Shown: positions 1 to 6,595, counted from the first letter of the stretch. The stretch is 12,135 nucleotides of DNA from Syntrophus sp964555065 (GCA_964555065.1 CAZKRB010000077.1:1-12135), one strand, 5' to 3'. Made by a program: numbers and translations. Notes: generated by a model from the sequence alone, not told the origin.

Positions 1-92
1 AATGCATGGCCTGCAAGCAGTGCTTCCCGCTCTGCCCCACCGAGGCCCTGCAGGCCGCCTTCGTCCTGGTCCAGGGCCTCACGGCGCCCTGA
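1..92 (+). CDS. C-terminal end of a 4Fe-4S ferredoxin-type protein (partial)
   Basis: Only the last 29 codons are inside the window; the first whole codon is at base 3 and the stop is TGA at 90-92. The visible part begins with Cys-Met-Ala-Cys-Lys-Gln-Cys and continues to Cys-Pro, the classic CxxCxxCxxxCP signature that binds one [4Fe-4S] cluster, followed by a short tail of about 17 residues. The cluster domain therefore sits at the very C-terminus. Ferredoxins, DUF362-type proteins and iron-sulfur subunits of redox complexes can all end this way, so the parent family cannot be decided. A strong terminator about 140 bases downstream closes its transcription unit. Confidence 0.75.
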   Translation, partial: CMACKQCFPLCPTEALQAAFVLVQGLTAP

Positions 93-230
93 ACTTTCGC
101 GGAAAAGGCGGCGCGCAGGAAAAACGGGTTGAAGGCACAGAGAGAATCTATCGCAAGGAACGGAAGAACGGGAAAGACATGGATTTCGGGTGTCGACCGT
201 GCCATCATTTTCTGACCGACCATACGAATC

Positions 231-265
231 AAGGACTTAGCCGGATCCGGTTAAGTCCTTTTTTT
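231..265 (+). terminator. Rho-independent terminator
   Basis: A 30-base hairpin starts AAGGACTTA and ends TAAGTCCTT (9 perfect pairs, 231-239 with 252-260). The inner CCGGATCCGG is itself palindromic. A run of seven T at 259-265 follows directly. It ends the transcript of the upstream iron-sulfur gene and isolates the HIT gene from it. Confidence 0.9.
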
Positions 266-382
266 ATCGCTGGGAAGCCGTCCGGTTATTCGTCAGGCTC
301 CCGGGGCAATTCTGAACGGGAAAAAGCCGGGGACAGCTGAACCACGGCCGAAACGACTATTTGGGGGGGGGACAGGGCCTCT

Positions 383-850
383 ATGAACCCATGCGTATTC
401 TGTGAAATGATCGAGAAAAAATCCTACAACATTTTTTATCGCGACCCTCTATGCGCCGCCGTCGTGGAGTTCTGTCCGAAAAATGTCGGTCATTTTTTGG
501 TGATTCCCCTGAGGCACGTGGTCACCCTGGCCGAACTCACGGACCAGGAATACCTGCAAATAAGAAGAGCGACCCTGGACATCCTGACGAACCGCTGGCG
601 CGAGATTGATTTTGTGGGGCGGTATGAATATTTTGCTTCCATGGCGGAGGAGTCGGATATTCGGGTCATCGACCGCTGCAACAATGCCATCGACTTGATC
701 AACAGGGAATCCGAGCTTGTTCCGGAAGGCTATTCCTGCGGCTTCAACGAAGGTCTCAATTCCGGAAAGGAACATGAGCATTTCCATCTGCACGTTGTTC
801 CGGCCTACCATGACCGCGCCAATGAACACGGATTCCGCTTCATGTTCTGA
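383..850 (+). CDS. HIT-family (histidine triad) nucleotide hydrolase/transferase
   Basis: A 155-residue cytoplasmic protein of the HIT superfamily, which hydrolyses or transfers nucleoside phosphates (AMP-lysine, dinucleoside polyphosphates and similar). The signature HxHxHxx is seen as His133-Phe-His135-Leu-His137-Val-Val, with His135 the expected nucleophile and further histidines at 131 and near the C-terminus. The N-terminal CVFC pair and the GHFLVIPLRHV stretch (about residues 36-46) match the HIT core, where GHxLVxPxRH is typical. The region between the two motifs is longer than in a minimal ~110-residue HIT protein and is rich in charged residues. The ATG at 383 follows a G-rich stretch (362-376). 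It lies downstream of a terminator and looks monocistronic. The substrate cannot be told from sequence. Confidence 0.85.
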   Translation: MNPCVFCEMIEKKSYNIFYRDPLCAAVVEFCPKNVGHFLVIPLRHVVTLAELTDQEYLQIRRATLDILTNRWREIDFVGRYEYFASMAEESDIRVIDRCNNAIDLINRESELVPEGYSCGFNEGLNSGKEHEHFHLHVVPAYHDRANEHGFRFMF

Positions 851-988
851 CGCGCTGTTAAAGACCATACTTTTCAAATCCAGCCAGAAGTTTGTCGACC
901 ATTTCCTCAAGCCATTCAGCATCGGCTAGGGATCGACCCGAGGCGCCTCATCCGAATCCTACCAGCCGACCGGAACCCCATACCTGCT

Positions 989-1030
989 TGTGTCAAAAAT
1001 GATATATAATCGATATTATTTATAAATTGA
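989..1030 (+). promoter_or_regulatory. AT-rich probable promoter of the IclR gene
   Basis: The 245 bases between the HIT and IclR genes are mostly GC-balanced, but 989-1030 turns sharply AT-rich and holds TATAAT at 1005-1010. No good -35 hexamer lies 16-18 bases upstream of it, so the exact promoter is uncertain and activator help is possible. Confidence 0.35.
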
Positions 1031-1094
1031 CGAATTCTAGTCCGTGTGATAGAGGGAAAGGCAGTTTTCTCTATGGAACGAAAAGGAGGTCGTC

Positions 1095-1856
1095 ATGCCC
1101 CCTGCTTACAAAAGCGTACCCGCGGTTGACAAGTGTTTCGCTGTCCTGGACCTGCTTTCGAAGACGGACAAGCCTTTTGGGATCAGTGACATTTCAAAGA
1201 AATTGGCGCTGAACAAAAGTACGGTTTTCAACATGATCTACACCCTGATCGACCTGAAGGTTCTGGAGGATCTGGGGGGCGGTAAATTCGGATTCGGCCC
1301 CCGCCTTTACATGCTGGGGAGTGCTTCGGGCAAACGTTCGGAACTGATCCAGGTGGTTCATCCTTACCTGGAAAAAATCAATCAGGAGACAAAGCTGTCG
1401 ACCTTCTTAGGGATCCGGTCCGACTTGAGAACCGTGCTGATCGACAAGGCGGATTCCGCTCATGGGATCAGGCTTTCTTCGGAAATCGGCATGCAGATGC
1501 CTGCACTTGGAGGGGTGGGGATCAAGGCCATGCTGTCTCAGTTAAGCCAAGCCGAGGTGGCCGGGCTTCTGGAAAAAACGGACTTCAGGAAGTACAGTCC
1601 CGCGACCATCATGGATAAAAAGAGATACCTGAAGGAGATCGACAAGGTCCGCAGCGAAGGCATTGCCTTGGACCGGGAAGAGTATATGGAAGGGATGGTG
1701 GCCGTGGGGGTTCCAATAAAAACCCCTAACCGGCAGATTCAGGCCGCCGTCTGGGTCGTGGGACTAAAGCAGCAGATCCCACCGGAGGCGGCCCTGAGTT
1801 TGAGCGAGCTGCTGAAAGGGATTGCCCGGGAAATTAATCAGCGGCTGGAACGATAA
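1095..1856 (+). CDS. IclR-family transcriptional regulator
   Basis: A 253-residue protein of the usual IclR length. Residues about 6-65 form the winged helix-turn-helix, including the typical stretches AVDKCFAVLDLL, GISDISKKLALNKSTVFNMI and a wing near GGGKFGFGPRLYMLG. Residues about 80-250 form the effector-binding domain, with family landmarks such as ALGGVGIKAML and EYMEGMVAVGVPI. The ATG at 1095 is chosen because AAGGAGG (1083-1089) sits just upstream. IclR proteins often control catabolism of aromatic or carboxylic acids. Here the neighbours are a HIT hydrolase and a convergent isochorismatase-like enzyme, so its target and ligand are unknown. No clear operator of its own is seen. Confidence 0.92.
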   Translation: MPPAYKSVPAVDKCFAVLDLLSKTDKPFGISDISKKLALNKSTVFNMIYTLIDLKVLEDLGGGKFGFGPRLYMLGSASGKRSELIQVVHPYLEKINQETKLSTFLGIRSDLRTVLIDKADSAHGIRLSSEIGMQMPALGGVGIKAMLSQLSQAEVAGLLEKTDFRKYSPATIMDKKRYLKEIDKVRSEGIALDREEYMEGMVAVGVPIKTPNRQIQAAVWVVGLKQQIPPEAALSLSELLKGIAREINQRLER

Positions 1857-1905
1857 GGCAGCTCCCAAAAGGAACAAAGAGGGCTTTTTTGACCCTGCCC
1901 GCAGC

Positions 1906-1934
1906 AAAAACCCCCGCCGGAAAACCACTTCCGG
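1906..1934 (-). terminator. Weak candidate terminator for the minus-strand hydrolase
   Basis: CCGGAA (1917-1922) pairs with TTCCGG (1929-1934) around a 6-base loop. Read on the minus strand the hairpin is followed by CGGGGG and then five T (1910-1906). The stem is short and the T-run is offset, so this is tentative. It lies in the 163-base gap between two convergent genes, where a terminator is expected. Confidence 0.35.
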
Positions 1935-2019
1935 AATCTCCCTCTCCCCTTTGATATGAAAATAAATCCCAACAAATGATTATTTTTATCCTTCGTTGGG
2001 CCCGTCCCGGGCATGAGGG

Positions 2020-2577
2020 TTAGACCGTTTGCTGAAAATCCGTCAGGCTCATGACTTTGAGCAGGGGATAAAGGGGAGTTTTCCTCAGTAGAAAGAGAAC
2101 CCGGTCCCGTGTCTCGGGGAAGCGGGAGGCACAGCAATCATCCAGTACGATAACCTTGAAATCATGGCAGACGGCATCATAGGCTGTGCTCAGAACGCAT
2201 ACCTCGGTGGAAATGCCCGCAATGACGACCGTCTCTATCCCCATTTCCCTCAGAGTCACGTCGAGGTCCGTCTTGAAAAAGGCGCTGAACCGGGGCTTGT
2301 CGACGATCAGGTCTCCCGCTGCCGGCTTCAGCTCTTCAATGACCTGGGCGCCGGCCGTTCCACGGATGGCATGGGGGTTCATCCGGGACGTAAAGAGAAA
2401 ATCGTCGGGTTTCAGGGCATCGTTGGAATAAACGACAGGGATGGATTTCTCGCGGCAGAACCGGATCAGCTTCTGAAGGTTGGGGATAATTTTGTGACCT
2501 TCTTCTCCCATGGGCAGAGGGCCATCCAGCCGGATGAAATCCTCGAGCATGTCGGAAATAATCAGTGCCTGTTTCAT
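2020..2577 (-). CDS. Isochorismatase-like cysteine hydrolase
   Basis: A 185-residue cytoplasmic enzyme of the isochorismatase/nicotinamidase superfamily. The catalytic triad is visible: Asp9 in ISDMLEDF on the first strand, Lys94 in VDKPRFSAF, and the nucleophile Cys127 in GISTEVCVLSTA, the family's cis-peptide and cysteine motif. The length is standard. I start it at 2577, where GGAG lies 7 bases upstream; the frame is open for 42 more codons toward 2703 but that extension has no family resemblance. Members hydrolyse nicotinamide, N-carbamoyl compounds, isochorismate and related amides or ethers; the residues seen do not separate these. It is convergent with the IclR gene and 167 bases downstream of the oxidoreductase gene, from which a strong hairpin separates it. 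Its own promoter is not evident. Confidence 0.88.
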   Translation of the reverse strand: MKQALIISDMLEDFIRLDGPLPMGEEGHKIIPNLQKLIRFCREKSIPVVYSNDALKPDDFLFTSRMNPHAIRGTAGAQVIEELKPAAGDLIVDKPRFSAFFKTDLDVTLREMGIETVVIAGISTEVCVLSTAYDAVCHDFKVIVLDDCCASRFPETRDRVLFLLRKTPLYPLLKVMSLTDFQQTV

Positions 2578-2671
2578 GGGCGCTCCGGAAAAGAAAGATT
2601 TTTCTATGTTATTCCTGGTTGACGGATCGTCAGGGGATGGGATGCTAATAATACAAACATGTTCAAAATTC

Positions 2672-2711
2672 AACAGGAATTGGAGGCTCTCTGCCGCCTC
2701 CAATTCCTGTT
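2672..2711 (-). terminator. Strong 16-bp inverted repeat, probable terminator of the oxidoreductase gene
   Basis: Arms 2672-2687 and 2696-2711 are perfectly complementary over 16 bases with an 8-base loop. It lies 33 bases beyond the stop codon of the minus-strand oxidoreductase gene. On that strand it is followed by a modestly T-rich stretch (GTTGAATTTTGAAC) rather than a clean T-run, so it could also serve as an mRNA 3' end stabilizer. Confidence 0.7.
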
Positions 2712-2744
2712 CCTGAAGATATCTTGCGAAATATCTGTTAAAAC

Positions 2745-4799
2745 TTACTGGGCGGATTCAACCTTGCACAGCAGGGCCTTGAAGTCAGGATAGCCGGTAA
2801 TCGGGTCGCGGACATCCATGTCGGTCAGCAGGTTGACGTTCGCCTGGGACCAGCCGTGGGGAACGGATACGATGCCGGGCAGAAGCCTCGGCTCTTCCTT
2901 TGCCCGCATGGTGATGCTGCCGTTGCGGGTGGATAGCTTGATGCGCTCCCCGTCCTTTACGCCGTAACGGGCGGCGGTTGCCGGATGCATCTCCGCAAAG
3001 GGTTCCGGCTCCTGTGCGCGCAGGTGCGGGACGTGCCGCATCTGGGTATGCGTAAAGGCTTGCCGCCGGGCGCCGCTGATCAGAATCAGGGGGAACTTCT
3101 TGGCAAGTTCCGGAGTGCTGATCGGGCTCTGCGCCGGTTCCAGATATTTCGGCAGCGGGTCATAACCGGCTTCTTCCAGCGTCTTGGAGTAGATTTCGAT
3201 CTTTCCGCTGGGAGTGTTGATCTTCTTGTTTTCGTAGGCGAAGTAGTCCTGCTTGTCGAAATACAGTCCCATCTCGCTTGCCTTCAGCTCCTCGGTAATA
3301 CCGCTGGGTTCCAGAAGGTGATCCATCACTTCTTCGTCGGAATTCCAGGGGAACAGCTCACCGAAGCCCAGCCGCCGTGCCAGTTCGGTCCAGATCCACC
3401 AGTCAGGTTTGGACTCACCGATCGGTTCGATGACTTTCTTGTGATACATCGCAAAGGGTTCGCCATGGACGACGCCATAGACGTAAGCCAGGGCATCCTT
3501 CTCCATGAAGGTGCAGGCGGGCAGAACCAGGTCGGCCATTTCCGCGGTTTCCGTCATGACGATGTCGATGGCCATCAGGAAGTCCATGGATTTGAAGGCT
3601 TCAATGAACTTGTTCGCTTCCGGGAAAGAAACCGCCGGGTTGGCTGCGGCTACGATCGCACCGCGAACCGGATAGGGCTTGCCTTCCAGGGCGGCCTGGG
3701 GGAACAGGGTGGCGATGCCGTAAGGTGATTTTCTGCCCCAGAGGGAGTAGAACAGCGGATACTGATCGGCGCCGATAGGCACCTCGTCCATGGGCAGACG
3801 GAGGTCGGTCATGCGCAGGAAGGGGATCGTGACCCAGGTGCCCGGCTTGTCAATGTTTCCGGTGACGATCTGCAGGATGGACAGCAGGCGGGAAAGCTGC
3901 AGGCCGTTGACGTGCTGATCAAGCGTGTTGATCCCCTGGACGATGCAGGCGGGTTTGGACTGGGCGAAGATGCGGGCGATGGCTTTGATATCCGAGGCGG
4001 CAGCCCAGGTAATTTCCGCCGCCCACTCCGGCGTGTACTGCTGGACATGCGCTTTCAGCTCGTCAAAGCCGATGCAGTATTTCTCCACAAATTCCTTGTC
4101 GTAGAGACCTTCGTTGATGATGACGTGGAGCATAGCCAGCCCGATGGCGCCGTCCGTGCCCGGCCGAATTGCCAGGTGAAGCCCCAGCTCGGAGAGCTGC
4201 GTCCGTTTGGGGTCAATGGTGATCAGGTCCAACTCCCTCTTTTCGATTTTGTCCCGGATCATGTCGGCCAGCATCCCCTTGGATCCATCCGGGTTATGGC
4301 CCCAGAGAATGATGCAGTGCGCATCGGGTGGATAATCCATGGGGTAGCGTCCGAAGGTCATCTGACGGGCAAGAATCCGGGAGCGGTAACAGATGTTTTC
4401 CACGGACAGCAGGTTGGGGGTTCCGTAGGCTGATTTGAATCGCTGCGCAAATCCGGCCACTTCGATATTTTCCACGCCCATGGAGCCGCAGAAAATGGCT
4501 AGAGCCTTGGCGCCGTACTTCTCTTTGAGGGCCGCCAGCTTTTCAGCGGCGTAATCAAGGGCTTCGTCCCAACTGAGCCGTTCCCAGGAGTTGCCTGTGC
4601 GGCGCATGGGATATTTAATGCGGTCCGGTGAATAGACAAATTCGGCGAGATACTCTCCCCGGGGGCAGATATACCCTTTGCTGACCGGATGCTCGGGCAA
4701 TCCCTCCACCTTTACCATTTTTCCGTCTTCCAGCGTGACCTTGATGCCACAGTCCCAAACGCATGACATGCAGTCGCTGATCACTGTTTTGTGTTCCAT
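2745..4799 (-). CDS. Molybdopterin/tungstopterin oxidoreductase, acetylene-hydratase-like branch of the DMSO reductase superfamily
   Basis: A 684-residue bis-pterin enzyme. At the N-terminus Cys10-x2-Cys13-x3-Cys17 and Cys45 (in GYICPRGEY) bind one [4Fe-4S] cluster. A cysteine at 137 (VENICYRS) stands where the metal-ligating Cys/Sec of this superfamily usually lies. DPKRTQLSELGLHLAIRPGTDGAIGLAM is the typical pterin-binding stretch. The C-terminal pterin-binding domain runs from about residue 565 (AKKFPLILISGARR through VPHGW). No twin-arginine signal or membrane segment is seen, so it should be cytoplasmic. By remembered sequence it resembles acetylene hydratase, for example GYDPLP followed by SxPELAKxxPLIL, but the catalytic Asp after the second cluster cysteine is Val14 here, so that activity is not expected. 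ATG at 4799 has AAGGAGAAGGA upstream. No electron-transfer partner gene is adjacent. Substrate unknown. Confidence 0.85.
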   Translation of the reverse strand: MEHKTVISDCMSCVWDCGIKVTLEDGKMVKVEGLPEHPVSKGYICPRGEYLAEFVYSPDRIKYPMRRTGNSWERLSWDEALDYAAEKLAALKEKYGAKALAIFCGSMGVENIEVAGFAQRFKSAYGTPNLLSVENICYRSRILARQMTFGRYPMDYPPDAHCIILWGHNPDGSKGMLADMIRDKIEKRELDLITIDPKRTQLSELGLHLAIRPGTDGAIGLAMLHVIINEGLYDKEFVEKYCIGFDELKAHVQQYTPEWAAEITWAAASDIKAIARIFAQSKPACIVQGINTLDQHVNGLQLSRLLSILQIVTGNIDKPGTWVTIPFLRMTDLRLPMDEVPIGADQYPLFYSLWGRKSPYGIATLFPQAALEGKPYPVRGAIVAAANPAVSFPEANKFIEAFKSMDFLMAIDIVMTETAEMADLVLPACTFMEKDALAYVYGVVHGEPFAMYHKKVIEPIGESKPDWWIWTELARRLGFGELFPWNSDEEVMDHLLEPSGITEELKASEMGLYFDKQDYFAYENKKINTPSGKIEIYSKTLEEAGYDPLPKYLEPAQSPISTPELAKKFPLILISGARRQAFTHTQMRHVPHLRAQEPEPFAEMHPATAARYGVKDGERIKLSTRNGSITMRAKEEPRLLPGIVSVPHGWSQANVNLLTDMDVRDPITGYPDFKALLCKVESAQ

Positions 4800-4834
4800 G
4801 GTTCCTTCTCCTTTTCCTGAAATAGGTTTTAAAT

Positions 4835-4854
4835 TTAAGCTATTTATAGCATAA
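4835..4854. promoter_or_regulatory. 20-bp palindromic element, copy 1 (candidate operator of the oxidoreductase gene)
   Basis: An imperfect palindrome with core GCTAT-TT-ATAGC and flanks TTA/TAA, 36 bases upstream of the oxidoreductase start. It matches the second copy (4904-4923) at 15 of 20 positions, with the differences mainly in the centre, as expected of a dimer-binding operator. Confidence 0.45.
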
Positions 4855-4903
4855 TCCACAGCGCAATGGTCTTTTTCCTCCGGGAAAAAAGACAAGAGAT
4901 GAT

Positions 4904-4923
4904 TTATGCTATAATAAGCATAA
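4904..4923. promoter_or_regulatory. 20-bp palindromic element, copy 2 (candidate operator of the oxidoreductase gene)
   Basis: TTATGCT (4904-4910), six bases, then AGCATAA (4917-4923): perfect 7-bp arms. It lies 69 bases from copy 1 measured start to start. It is unlike the ATGAA-N5-TTCAT boxes beyond tetR, so a different regulator is implied. Confidence 0.45.
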
Positions 4924-4979
4924 CAAATTCCATACGCATCCTTTTTCCCTCTTCAACAAACAATTCCAACATCCCCCTT

Positions 4980-5010
4980 TGCCGCTTTACAGATTTTTAC
5001 CTAAGCGGCA
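4980..5010 (-). other. Hairpin at the end of the tetR gene
   Basis: TGCCGCTT (4980-4987) and AAGCGGCA (5003-5010) form an 8-bp stem with a 15-base loop that includes the tetR stop codon. No T-run follows on either strand, so it is a weak terminator candidate or an mRNA 3' end structure. It may partly separate tetR from the oxidoreductase gene 201 bases downstream on the same strand. Confidence 0.35.
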
Positions 5011-5591
5011 GGTTTAATCCCATTAAAAACCAGGTCGCTGATCTCTCCATAATTTTTCAGAAGATCTTCCTTTTCCTCTTTGAGCAGCCAGCCGGTGACG
5101 CGGTGCTCCAGAAAGCCCATAAGCTGCTCACGGATGACACGCCCATCGACATCCCCTCTGATGAGGCCCTGTTGCTGTCCTTCCAGGATCAGATCCAGGA
5201 CTTTGTTGTTGAACATCGCTACTTTATCAAAGGTTTTACACTTGAAAAAGCTTCTGTTCACGCGCATCTCGAGCATCAAGATTCGGGCGTACTCCGGATT
5301 GGTTTTAAAAAAATAGAGGTAGAACCAGGTCAACTTCCTTATCTTATTGAGGACATCATGAATTCCCTCGAGGTGAAGATCCAGCTCCTCGCAGAACGTT
5401 TCCGTTTTCTCCGCAGGAATGGAAAAGAAAAGATCTTCCTTGTTCTTGAAGTACTGGTAAATCGTACCTTCGGCTATGTTCGCTCTCTGGGCGATCTCCG
5501 AAATGCCGGCACTCTGGAAATTGCTGTTGCCGAAGACTTCGACCGCTGCCTGGAGTATCTGCCGTTTTCTCAGATCTTTTTTCTTTGCCAA
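5001..5591 (-). CDS. TetR/AcrR-family transcriptional regulator
   Basis: A 196-residue one-component regulator. Residues about 8-55 form the TetR DNA-binding domain: ILQAAVEVFGNSNFQSAGIS, then the recognition part EIAQRANIAEGTIYQYFKNKEDLF. The remainder is a helical ligand-binding and dimerization domain typical of the family. I use the TTG at 5591 as start: AGAGG lies 8 bases upstream, a frame stop closes the way further upstream, and MAKKK-DLRKRQIL is a normal N-terminus. A TTGACA -35 lies about 60 bases upstream, and the matching -10 region runs into a palindromic box, consistent with autorepression. The same box recurs three more times before the next gene and once before bamB. Its position between those boxes and its own gene makes it the natural candidate to bind them, but this is inference; the ligand is unknown (an acyl- or aroyl-CoA is plausible). 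Confidence 0.9.
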   Translation of the reverse strand: MAKKKDLRKRQILQAAVEVFGNSNFQSAGISEIAQRANIAEGTIYQYFKNKEDLFFSIPAEKTETFCEELDLHLEGIHDVLNKIRKLTWFYLYFFKTNPEYARILMLEMRVNRSFFKCKTFDKVAMFNNKVLDLILEGQQQGLIRGDVDGRVIREQLMGFLEHRVTGWLLKEEKEDLLKNYGEISDLVFNGIKPAA

Positions 5592-5613
5592 GGGAAAAGC
5601 CTCTTTGAAATAA

Positions 5614-5628
5614 ATGAATGATGTTCAT
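5614..5628. promoter_or_regulatory. Regulatory box 1, ATGAA-N5-TTCAT
   Basis: ATGAATGATGTTCAT has perfect 5-bp arms. It lies 23 bases upstream of the tetR start and overlaps the predicted -10/start region of that gene. Confidence 0.6.
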
Positions 5629-5655
5629 CATCAGTCATTAAAATGTATTTGTCAA
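5627..5655 (-). promoter_or_regulatory. Probable tetR promoter
   Basis: On the minus strand TTGACA (5655-5650) is followed after 17 bases by GATGAT (5632-5627). The putative -10 and the transcription start fall on the palindromic box at 5614-5628, the usual arrangement of a self-repressing TetR gene. Confidence 0.5.
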
Positions 5656-5703
5656 TCTGTATTTATTGACATAACTATATTTTCTTATGGGCAGTTGCGA
5701 AAA

Positions 5704-5718
5704 ATGAATATCGTTCAC
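5704..5718. promoter_or_regulatory. Regulatory box 2
   Basis: ATGAATATCGTTCAC matches box 1 in the outer arms except the last base, and shares the inner T at position 6 and G at position 10. It is followed by a T-rich stretch, as boxes 3-5 are. Confidence 0.55.
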
Positions 5719-5742
5719 ATATTTTGGTAACGTCCTGCCCTC

Positions 5743-5761
5743 CCGAAAATTACTTTTTCGG
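5743..5761. other. Small perfect hairpin in the tetR upstream region
   Basis: CCGAAAA (5743-5749) pairs with TTTTCGG (5755-5761) around a 5-base loop. It has no T-run after it on the plus strand. It lies between boxes 2 and 3; its role is unknown. Confidence 0.3.
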
Positions 5762-5809
5762 CAGATCCATTTTTGGGAAATCCACCGATTCTTCATGGTT
5801 TTGCCATAA

Positions 5810-5824
5810 ATGAATAAAGCTCAT
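5810..5824. promoter_or_regulatory. Regulatory box 3
   Basis: ATGAATAAAGCTCAT keeps the ATGAAT half and has a single change in the TTCAT half. A T-tract follows (tattttttc), as after boxes 4 and 5. Confidence 0.5.
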
Positions 5825-5942
5825 TATTTTTTCCGGTAAGACAATTATCCTCTATCTGCCATAGTGATCGTATTTAGTCTAGGTTATATTTTCAGGAAGA
5901 CCGATTTTTAATCCCTGAATATTCAGATCCGTGATAACAAAA

Positions 5943-5957
5943 ATGAGTAACGTTCAT
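5943..5957. promoter_or_regulatory. Regulatory box 4
   Basis: ATGAGTAACGTTCAT, followed by an 8-base T-tract and then TTGACT at 5966-5971. The box, spacing and -35 together closely resemble the arrangement upstream of bamB at 7197-7231. Confidence 0.6.
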
Positions 5958-5965
5958 TTTTTTTC

Positions 5966-5994
5966 TTGACTAAGCAATGCTTGTATTGTAGCTA
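5966..5994 (+). promoter_or_regulatory. Probable promoter of the small KOW gene
   Basis: TTGACT (5966-5971) is a good -35. The hexamer 17 bases on (TAGCTA, 5989-5994) is a poor -10; TATTGT at 5984 is better but too close. The predicted transcript would begin near 6001 and include the structured leader at 6011-6055. Confidence 0.4.
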
Positions 5995-6010
5995 GTTGTT
6001 CCTGGGCGGT

Positions 6011-6055
6011 CCGCGGAAAGCCAACGGCAGATGCTTCAAAGCCGAAGCGCCGCGG
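6011..6055 (+). ncRNA. Candidate structured 5' leader (three-way junction)
   Basis: CCGCGG (6011-6016) can pair with CCGCGG (6050-6055). Inside this closing stem lie GCC-AAC-GGC (6020-6028) and GCTTC-AAAGCC-GAAGC (6033-6048). The result is a compact three-stem fold in the predicted 5' untranslated region of the following small gene. I do not recognise it as a known riboswitch class. The helices are short and pairing alone is weak evidence, since no alignment is available. Confidence 0.35.
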
Positions 6056-6119
6056 CATCAATAAATAAAAAACCCTAAGATCTGAATTGCAGGGCAAACA
6101 GGGTCAATGGAGGTCGATG

Positions 6120-6416
6120 ATGGAGATTGCGGTGGGATTGGAAAATAAGAGCATTGAGGAATTGCATGAAATAAATAAACACCTTGTCGCTTTGATTCGG
6201 GACAAGGAAAGGGAGCGGGAGAGGGAGGAGCGGGGAAAGTTTTCCATCGGTGACAGGGTATGGTTTCGACGGACAAAAAATGGCGAGATCATTCATGGAA
6301 CCGTGCAGGGAATCAACCAGAACACGTTAAAGGTGCAGAAAAACGGATCCCATGTTCGCTGGGCGATATTGCCTTCCTTGTGCAACAAGGAATTGGAGCA
6401 GCTTTTTTTGCGCTGA
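6120..6416 (+). CDS. Small KOW-like protein of unknown function
   Basis: A 98-residue protein. Residues about 6-43 are a very charged helix (IEELHEINKHLVALIRDKE and then repeated Arg-Glu), probably a short coiled coil. Residues about 44-90 resemble a KOW/SH3-like beta barrel, with FSIGDRVWF, then GEIIHGTVQGINQNTLKVQ, then VRWAILPSL. Such small proteins occur in many bacteria as uncharacterized, possibly nucleic-acid-binding proteins. I take the ATG at 6120 because GGAGG (6109-6113) is 6 bases upstream; ATG at 6117 is also possible, and a TTG start at 6087 would extend the frame without support. It stands alone between the tetR control region and the bam operon, behind a box-plus-promoter module shared with bamB. 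Function unknown. Confidence 0.7.
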   Translation: MEIAVGLENKSIEELHEINKHLVALIRDKEREREREERGKFSIGDRVWFRRTKNGEIIHGTVQGINQNTLKVQKNGSHVRWAILPSLCNKELEQLFLR

Positions 6417-6557
6417 CAGGAAAAACTTCCAAGGAAAAACCAAGCACCAAATGACAGACCGGGGCTTCCTTGGGGTTTTCCGAAGCGTTCCAATGTAATG
6501 CCGATATTCAAATCAACATGTCGCCAGTGAGGGTAAAGAGTGCTCTCCGCGTTTCCG

Positions 6558-6583
6558 GCCCGGGCATCGCTGGGTGCCCGGGC
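6558..6583. repeat. Strong GC-rich hairpin
   Basis: GCCCGGGCA (6558-6566) and TGCCCGGGC (6575-6583) are perfectly complementary over 9 bases with an 8-base loop. There is no T-run, so it is not a typical terminator. It sits directly before the tandem repeat and may belong to the same repetitive element. Confidence 0.6.
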
Positions 6584-6595
6584 AACCTGAAAGAG

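Noticed and set aside
449..922. A 157-codon minus-strand frame over the HIT gene
   Set aside because: It is a shadow of the HIT gene, whose histidine triad fixes the true frame and strand.
858..947. Minus-strand fragment encoding ADAEWLEEMVDKLLAGFEK and a short tail, which looks like a natural helical C-terminus
   Set aside because: Only about 29 codons are open before an in-frame stop, with no start signal. It could be the remnant of a lost gene, but it is too short to claim.
2578..2703. N-terminal extension of the isochorismatase-like protein by 42 codons
   Set aside because: The extension overlaps the terminator-like inverted repeat and has no family resemblance, whereas the start at 2577 has a ribosome binding site and places Asp9 at the normal position.
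4800..4895. Upstream start at 4895 for the oxidoreductase gene
   Set aside because: It would translate through the palindromic element at 4835-4854; the ATG at 4799 has a strong ribosome binding site and puts the cluster cysteines at the usual distance from the N-terminus.
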